Positions 7,956 through 12,467 of a stretch of DNA of 12,467 bases are shown here, in pieces; the first letter of the stretch is position 1, and each line of letters starts with the position of its first letter. The translations under genes were made by a program, and so were the position numbers. The DNA comes from Nitrospinaceae bacterium (GTDB taxonomy: Bacteria > Nitrospinota > Nitrospinia > Nitrospinales > VA-1), in the NCBI GenBank assembly GCA_012961055.1, contig DUAA01000239.1, forward strand, positions 1-12,467. The letters run 5' to 3'. Below the pieces are notes generated by a model, which did no database searches, was not told the origin of the DNA, and saw only the letters and a list, made by a program, of their open reading frames with translations.

Positions 7956-8921
7956 CTAATTTTTTCTTTTTTTGTTAAATTGACCAAGAATATCCAAAGC
8001 GATTTCCAATGAATAGAGTTCATTATTCACCGCTACATTTCTGGGACTTCCATTTTTTACGCAATCAATGAAATGTTTGAGCTCCAACTTGAGGGGATTA
8101 TCTTTGTGGACAAAAATTCGTTCTACCAGTGATTCCTGTTTGTAACGTAACGAGCCTTTGCTCATTTGATGTTCAGATGATGATTTACGATGAACATATA
8201 TTTCTTGGTCGGTGTAATCCAACACCACAAATGAATCTTTCTGGGTAACCGACAAGGTTCGAATTTTATTCTGCGAAACCCGACTGGCAACAATATTGGC
8301 GATACACCCATTTTCAAACTCCAGTTGGGCACTGACCAAGTCGTCTTTTTCAGAAAAAACGGTAGCACCAAGAACATGGGTTGCAACTACCTTGGATTTA
8401 ACCAGGTTAAGAATGATGTCTATATCATGGATCATTATATCCAACACAACACCATCGTCCTTGATTCTTTCTGTGAAAGGCCCCATACGTTTGCACTCTA
8501 CAAAAATTGGAGTTTCTATAATTTTGTAAAGTTCCTGCACAGCACCATTAAAACGCTCCACATGGCCAATATGCAAAATTAGATCCTTGTCCTGAGCTAA
8601 CTGAAATAGTTCACGGGCATGATCAAGACTGTTAGCACATGGTTTTTCCAGCAGGATATGGATACCACCCTTAAGTAGTTCTTTAGCAACGGGGTAATGC
8701 ATCATTGTCGGAACAGCGACAACCGCAACTTCAACCTTTCCGAAAAGTTCCATATAATCTGAGTATACGGGTATGTTGTATTTATCCTGGATGGCTTTCC
8801 TGCGCTCAGGATCAACATCCACCACCCCGGCAATATCCACCTCTTGCATTTCGGATAGTACGCCAACATGGTATCCTCCCATTCTTCCGGTTCCGACCAC
8901 TCCCACTCTCACCTTTGCCAC
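7956..8921 (-). CDS. Gfo/Idh/MocA family oxidoreductase, GnnA-like, in the lipid A operon
   Basis: This is an NAD(P)-dependent sugar (or sugar-nucleotide) dehydrogenase-type protein of 321 residues. The Rossmann motif GTGRMGGYH is at 10-18, the catalytic-lysine motif EKP at 92-94, GHVERFN at 119-125 and the HDID signature at 165-168 with its conserved histidine. It starts with GTG at 8921, sharing one base with the lpxA stop codon (TAGTG); GGGGAG lies about ten bases upstream, so it is probably coupled to lpxA. GnnA of Acidithiobacillus and Leptospira, from this family and also next to lpxA, oxidises UDP-GlcNAc to the 3-keto sugar before GnnB amination. The position favours such a role, but no GnnB aminotransferase follows, so other sugar substrates remain possible. 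Confidence 0.88.
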   Translation of the reverse strand: MAKVRVGVVGTGRMGGYHVGVLSEMQEVDIAGVVDVDPERRKAIQDKYNIPVYSDYMELFGKVEVAVVAVPTMMHYPVAKELLKGGIHILLEKPCANSLDHARELFQLAQDKDLILHIGHVERFNGAVQELYKIIETPIFVECKRMGPFTERIKDDGVVLDIMIHDIDIILNLVKSKVVATHVLGATVFSEKDDLVSAQLEFENGCIANIVASRVSQNKIRTLSVTQKDSFVVLDYTDQEIYVHRKSSSEHQMSKGSLRYKQESLVERIFVHKDNPLKLELKHFIDCVKNGSPRNVAVNNELYSLEIALDILGQFNKKRKN

Positions 8922-9688
8922 TACTTGGTTACTCCCCTAGAAGAATTTTTTATGAAATTTATAAGATAATTAATTTCGTCAAACATTTCAATTTCAGCTT
9001 CAATTTTTTCTATAGCCTGTTTGGTATTCAGTTCCGGTTGAGCAATGAATTTCAACGCTTTTTTGATGGCCGCCCGAACATCTGGTTTGAAATTTGCTCG
9101 CTTTAGCCCAATCGCGTTGGCGCTGAGAAGGCGAGCCCGGTTGCCCTCTACCGTAGAAAAGGGCATGACATCCTGATTCACGCCTGCCAATCCTGCTACC
9201 ATGGCATACCGACCGATTCTTACAAATTGGTGAACGCCAACGAGGGCCGATATAAAAACTCTGTCTTCTACAATAACATGACCTGCCAAACTCGTACTAT
9301 TGACGATCACTACCTGATCGCCAATTTCACAGTCATGACCCAAATGAGAATAAGCCATGAGCAGACAACCCTCGCCAACACGGGTCACGCCATTCTCACT
9401 TCCTGAGCGATGGATGGTTACATACTCTCGAATCACCGTTCCATCGCCAATTTCCACTTTAGCAGGAACATTTTTAAAATTTATTATTTGAGGCTTCCCT
9501 CCCAGAGACGCACCATGAAAAATTTCACAGTTTTTCCCAATAATAGTACCCGCTTCAATCAGAACATTGGGTCCTATTATTGTCCCTTCTCCGATCTGGA
9601 CATCTGGACCAATAGTAGTAAAAGGGCCTATGGTAATGCCTTGAGCCAATTTGGAGCTTGGATGAATGAATGCGCTGGAGTGAATCAT
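8921..9688 (-). CDS. lpxA: UDP-N-acetylglucosamine O-acyltransferase
   Basis: LpxA transfers a 3-hydroxyacyl chain from ACP to UDP-GlcNAc, the first step of lipid A synthesis, as a cytoplasmic trimer with a left-handed parallel beta-helix. The first two-thirds shows the hexapeptide repeat rhythm (IG.. / VG.. / IE..). MAYSHLGHDC (111-120, counted from the ATG at 9688) carries His118, matching catalytic His125 of E. coli; AGH, VHQFVRIG and GLKRANF are also conserved. Gly166 aligns with E. coli Gly173, the acyl-length ruler position, so a long acyl chain is likely. A GTG directly precedes the ATG in frame, but the ATG start aligns with the E. coli N-terminus (MI..SAF.HP). Final length is 255 residues. 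The stop overlaps the next gene by one base. Confidence 0.97.
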   Translation of the reverse strand: MIHSSAFIHPSSKLAQGITIGPFTTIGPDVQIGEGTIIGPNVLIEAGTIIGKNCEIFHGASLGGKPQIINFKNVPAKVEIGDGTVIREYVTIHRSGSENGVTRVGEGCLLMAYSHLGHDCEIGDQVVIVNSTSLAGHVIVEDRVFISALVGVHQFVRIGRYAMVAGLAGVNQDVMPFSTVEGNRARLLSANAIGLKRANFKPDVRAAIKKALKFIAQPELNTKQAIEKIEAEIEMFDEINYLINFIKNSSRGVTK

Positions 9689-9758
9689 CACGGGATAAAA
9701 AACATTTTCATTGGCCTACTTAGACCAGGGAATTGTGCTCAATATAAAACTATAAATT

Positions 9759-10190
9759 TCAACTTTTACCAAGCATAGCTTGAATAGTACATTCAGTTGC
9801 TAAAGCCTCTCCTACATATGCCTTCCCCTCAAACCGGAATAGCGTCCCTCTTTGTTTTATTTTTTTCAACTCAAGACGCAATTGATCTCCCGGGACAACC
9901 GGTCGCCTGAATTTGGCTTTATCGATACCGGTAAAGAACACAGCTGACTCACCTTCGCGGTTCAATATTTTTATCCCTAAAATACAGGCGACCTGCGCAA
10001 GAGCCTCGATAATAAGAACTCCAGGCATGACTGGAAACTCTGGGAAGTGGCCCTGGAAAAAAGGCTCATTAGTCGTCACATTTTTAATACCTACAATTCT
10101 TGATTCCATATCGCATTCAATCACTTTATCTACCAGCAAAAATGGATACCTATGGGGAAGGATTTTTTTTATTTCATTAATATCCATCAT
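9759..10190 (-). CDS. fabZ: 3-hydroxyacyl-[acyl-carrier-protein] dehydratase FabZ
   Basis: FabZ dehydrates 3-hydroxyacyl-ACP in type II fatty acid synthesis and so competes with LpxA for 3-hydroxyacyl-ACP, which explains their long-standing linkage. The 143-residue hot-dog-fold protein has the N-terminal ILPHRYPFLLVDKV (10-23), then GHFPEFPVMPGVLIIEALAQ (47-66) containing catalytic His48 and Glu62, and FRRPVVPGDQL near the C-terminal half. Two adjacent ATG codons (10190 and 10187) are possible starts, differing by one residue; neither has a strong SD. It is 70 bases ahead of lpxA and 107 bases after skp, where lpxD would normally lie. FabA is excluded by length and motif style. Confidence 0.97.
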   Translation of the reverse strand: MMDINEIKKILPHRYPFLLVDKVIECDMESRIVGIKNVTTNEPFFQGHFPEFPVMPGVLIIEALAQVACILGIKILNREGESAVFFTGIDKAKFRRPVVPGDQLRLELKKIKQRGTLFRFEGKAYVGEALATECTIQAMLGKS

Positions 10191-10297
10191 AATAGAGTTC
10201 TACTCTTACATTTAAAAATTGCGAAGTTTCTTTGGAAGAATCAGTGAGTCAAAATGCTGGATCAAGCAATTTTTTACTAAGGAAGTCTGTTCTGAAA

Positions 10298-10840
10298 CTA
10301 TTTATTAACTCGGTCATAGGTACGAGTTGCTAATTTTGTTAAATCGTTGCCTCGGTCATGATATAAGACATTCTTCTGTTCTAGAATCATTGTGTATGTC
10401 TTTTCTTTGCCAATTTTTCTTATTACATTAATCATTTTCAGAAAAATTTTCTGGGTTATTTCTTTTTCTTTTTTGCCAAACTCCGCATTCTGATCCTGAA
10501 CATATCTTTCAAAATCAATTTTTTCTTTTCTTAACTGTTCTTCTTTTTTCTTTTTTAGCTCCGGAGTAAGAACGAAGCTTTGTTTGCTCAATTGAGCCAG
10601 TAATTTCTTGATTTTTTTCTCTCTAATCTTAATTCGCTGCTGCTCTTTTGCAAAGTCCGATTTAAATTTAATAAAACTGGCTTTCCAATCCTTGGTGCCA
10701 GAAACCGCTTTTTGGATATCGACAAACCCAACTCGACTCTCTGCAGCAAAAGAAGAAATTGTTAATGGCCCGCAAACTAAAAAGCCAAGCACGAGTAAAA
10801 ATTTAATGGCCACAGATCTTCGAGAGTTTAATAACTGCAT
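10298..10840 (-). CDS. skp: Periplasmic OmpH/Skp family chaperone
   Basis: Skp-type chaperones form a jellyfish-shaped trimer in the periplasm that holds unfolded outer-membrane proteins before delivery to BamA. The 180-residue product begins with a signal peptide: basic MQLLNSRRS, then a hydrophobic core about 12-29, with probable cleavage after FAA near residue 33. The mature start (SRVGFVDIQKAV) is typical of the family. Residues about 50-150 are lysine/glutamate-rich, with heptad-like helices fitting the coiled-coil tentacles. The C-terminal part (YTMILEQKNVLYHDRGNDLT) is the usual closing body strand. AAGGGA lies eight bases before the ATG. It follows bamA by 28 bases, the usual arrangement. 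Confidence 0.94.
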   Translation of the reverse strand: MQLLNSRRSVAIKFLLVLGFLVCGPLTISSFAAESRVGFVDIQKAVSGTKDWKASFIKFKSDFAKEQQRIKIREKKIKKLLAQLSKQSFVLTPELKKKKEEQLRKEKIDFERYVQDQNAEFGKKEKEITQKIFLKMINVIRKIGKEKTYTMILEQKNVLYHDRGNDLTKLATRTYDRVNK

Positions 10841-10868
10841 GAACTTAATCCCTTTAAAAATTTAAATT

Positions 10869-12467
10869 CTAAAATGCACTTCCTGCTGAAAAATGAAATT
10901 CTGCGGCACTCTCACCAGATTTTCTATCCAGTTTAACCCCATAAGCAAAGCTAAGTGGCCCAAAGGGACTTAAGAATCGGATGCCGCCACCAATACTGCT
11001 TCGCATTTTTCCTAAATTAAAATTTGTGTCTGTAGAACTGATGTCAGCCCCCGAGCCATAAATATTTCCACCATCCAAAAACAGAAAACCGCGAAAAGAC
11101 CTGGAGAAAGGATATTGAGCCTCTAAATTCAAAAGAAGTGATTTGGTGCCTCCTAATGATTCACCCTTAGAATTTTTTGGACCAACATCTTCAATGTTAA
11201 AACCCCGTAAGGAAGTTGCTCCTCCCATGAAATAATTTTCAAAGCTAGGAAGTGTTTCACCACCATATCCCTCGGCGTAATTAACCCGGGCGTGGGCAGC
11301 AGCCACGAGCTTTCCAATCAGAGGACGATAATAGGTTACCTCATAAACAGATTTAGTAAATTTACTACCTCCCAGCCCCGCGAGTTCAAACCCTAGCTTA
11401 TGCCTCCAGCCCGTGGAAGGGTTTAAAAAATTATCCCGAGAATCATGAACAAACGTTGGCGAAATTCTGCTGGTCAACCGGGTTTCATTTTTAAAGGATT
11501 CCGTTTCATCAGCAGCAGCTATTCCGGACATCTTTACATTAGCCAGCCTATAACTAATGTTAATCGATTCATATTCGGTAAGGTTCTTACCCAAACTAAA
11601 ACTACCGCCAGTTGATTTAGAATCAAAACTCAAGTAATCCTGGTCTTCGTTAAAAGCACTGACACCTAAGGAGACTTCGGAATCGTTGAGCCGTGGTTCC
11701 GTAAAAGCTATACTAAAATCTGTGCGGATGGAAGATAACTCGGCAGTTAAGGCCAAAGTTTGCCCATTTCCGAATAGGTTGCCTTGGGAAATCGAAGTAT
11801 TGAAAACAAAATTTTCAACAGAACTGAAACCAACCCCGATCGAGAAAGTTCCAGTAGGTTTTTCTGTTACCGTCGTAAGAATATCAATAAGGTCGGGATC
11901 TTGGCCTCTATGGGTATCAATTTTAACATCTTCAAAAAAATTGAGATTGTTAATACGCTGCTTACTGCGTTTCAATTTTGAGCCGTCAAAAAGTTCTCCC
12001 TCCTTCAATCGAAACTCCCGGCGAATAACATTGTCCCGCGTTTTGATATTCCCCAGGACTTCGATATTACCAACGTAGACCTTTTTACCCTTATCAATTT
12101 CAATCGTCAGGTTAACAGTACGGTCTTTATCATTAAGTTTGGAAGTCGGGTGTACGTCTGCGTAAGCATGCCCCTTTTGTCCATACAAGTCCGTGATGGT
12201 CAATATATCCTGACGAAGCTGTGACACATTATAAACATCACCGACTTTAGTCAGAATCCTTTTTTCAATTTCATCCGGAGAAATCGTATCGTCTCCTTTT
12301 AGATCCAGGCTCTTTACACGGAATTGAGGCCCCTCTTCAATCGGGATGGTTATATGAATTTCTCTCGCACTTTGATTTATATCTATACGGGGTTCCAAGA
12401 CCTTAACTCTCAGATAGCCGCGATCATGGTAAAAACCTTCTATCCGAAATAAGTCCAACTTTAAAAC
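10869..12467 (-). CDS. bamA: Outer membrane protein assembly factor BamA, 5' end outside window
   Basis: BamA is the Omp85-type core of the machine that folds and inserts beta-barrel proteins in the outer membrane. The frame is open from base 12467 to the TAG at 10869, giving 532 visible C-terminal residues; any start codon within the window would be false because homology begins mid-domain. The visible parts are the end of one POTRA domain (to about residue 43), a full POTRA (about 46-126), the last POTRA (about 129-205, with VYVGNIEVLGNIKTRDNVIRRE), and then the barrel. GGATSLRGF carries the loop-6 Arg-Gly-Phe motif with Arg421 of the visible part. The protein ends in Phe (FHFSAGSAF), the expected beta-signal. 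Skp follows 28 bases later. Confidence 0.97.
   Translation of the reverse strand, partial: VLKLDLFRIEGFYHDRGYLRVKVLEPRIDINQSAREIHITIPIEEGPQFRVKSLDLKGDDTISPDEIEKRILTKVGDVYNVSQLRQDILTITDLYGQKGHAYADVHPTSKLNDKDRTVNLTIEIDKGKKVYVGNIEVLGNIKTRDNVIRREFRLKEGELFDGSKLKRSKQRINNLNFFEDVKIDTHRGQDPDLIDILTTVTEKPTGTFSIGVGFSSVENFVFNTSISQGNLFGNGQTLALTAELSSIRTDFSIAFTEPRLNDSEVSLGVSAFNEDQDYLSFDSKSTGGSFSLGKNLTEYESINISYRLANVKMSGIAAADETESFKNETRLTSRISPTFVHDSRDNFLNPSTGWRHKLGFELAGLGGSKFTKSVYEVTYYRPLIGKLVAAAHARVNYAEGYGGETLPSFENYFMGGATSLRGFNIEDVGPKNSKGESLGGTKSLLLNLEAQYPFSRSFRGFLFLDGGNIYGSGADISSTDTNFNLGKMRSSIGGGIRFLSPFGPLSFAYGVKLDRKSGESAAEFHFSAGSAF

Noticed and set aside
8705..9106. 133-codon open frame on the plus strand
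   Set aside because: It lies antisense across lpxA and the oxidoreductase gene, and its translation shows no recognisable domain; a shadow of real minus-strand coding.
12456..12458. TTG as the bamA start
   Set aside because: The frame continues open to the window edge and the homology begins in the middle of a POTRA domain, so the true start is outside.

Overview
The window is a stretch of core Gram-negative chromosome. Every recognisable gene lies on the minus strand, so transcription runs from high to low coordinates. The sequence is AT-leaning. The encoded outer-membrane assembly protein (BamA), periplasmic chaperone (Skp/OmpH) and lipid A enzymes show a double-membraned bacterium that makes lipopolysaccharide. 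Three features argue against a typical gammaproteobacterium: LpxI replaces LpxH, a Gfo/Idh/MocA oxidoreductase sits between lpxA and lpxI, and glnB-glnA-glnE follow the lipid A genes. Lineages such as Nitrospinota or a deltaproteobacterial-type group would fit. That is an impression from gene content and protein style, not a demonstrated assignment.

Region 1 (12467 down to 5159) is an envelope-biogenesis cluster, in transcription order: bamA (5' end outside the window), skp/ompH, fabZ, lpxA, a GnnA-like oxidoreductase, lpxI, lpxB and a DUF374 acyltransferase-like gene. It resembles the classical bamA-skp-lpxD-fabZ-lpxA-lpxB order, but lpxD is missing between skp and fabZ, and two genes are inserted between lpxA and lpxB. 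BamA inserts outer-membrane barrels and Skp escorts their precursors. FabZ supplies the acyl chains, and LpxA, LpxI and LpxB carry out the first, fourth and fifth steps of lipid A synthesis. The oxidoreductase may alter the sugar nucleotide, and the DUF374 protein may add a late acyl chain.

Region 2 (5158 down to 1) is a nitrogen-control block: a 315-base leader with a good sigma-70-type promoter, glnB (PII), a terminator-like hairpin, glnA (type I glutamine synthetase with the adenylylation tyrosine), a very clear terminator, and glnE (the adenylyltransferase that acts on GlnA), whose 3' end runs off the window. PII, its downstream target enzyme and the enzyme that modifies that target therefore lie side by side.

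I see no mobile element, CRISPR array, tRNA, rRNA, phage gene or defence system, and no convincing undescribed system. The points worth a second look are regulatory or concern gene content: a GnnA-like gene without a GnnB partner, an SD-bearing hairpin and six-codon mini-ORF abutting lpxB, a possible attenuator before glnA, and a 15-base palindrome before lpxI.
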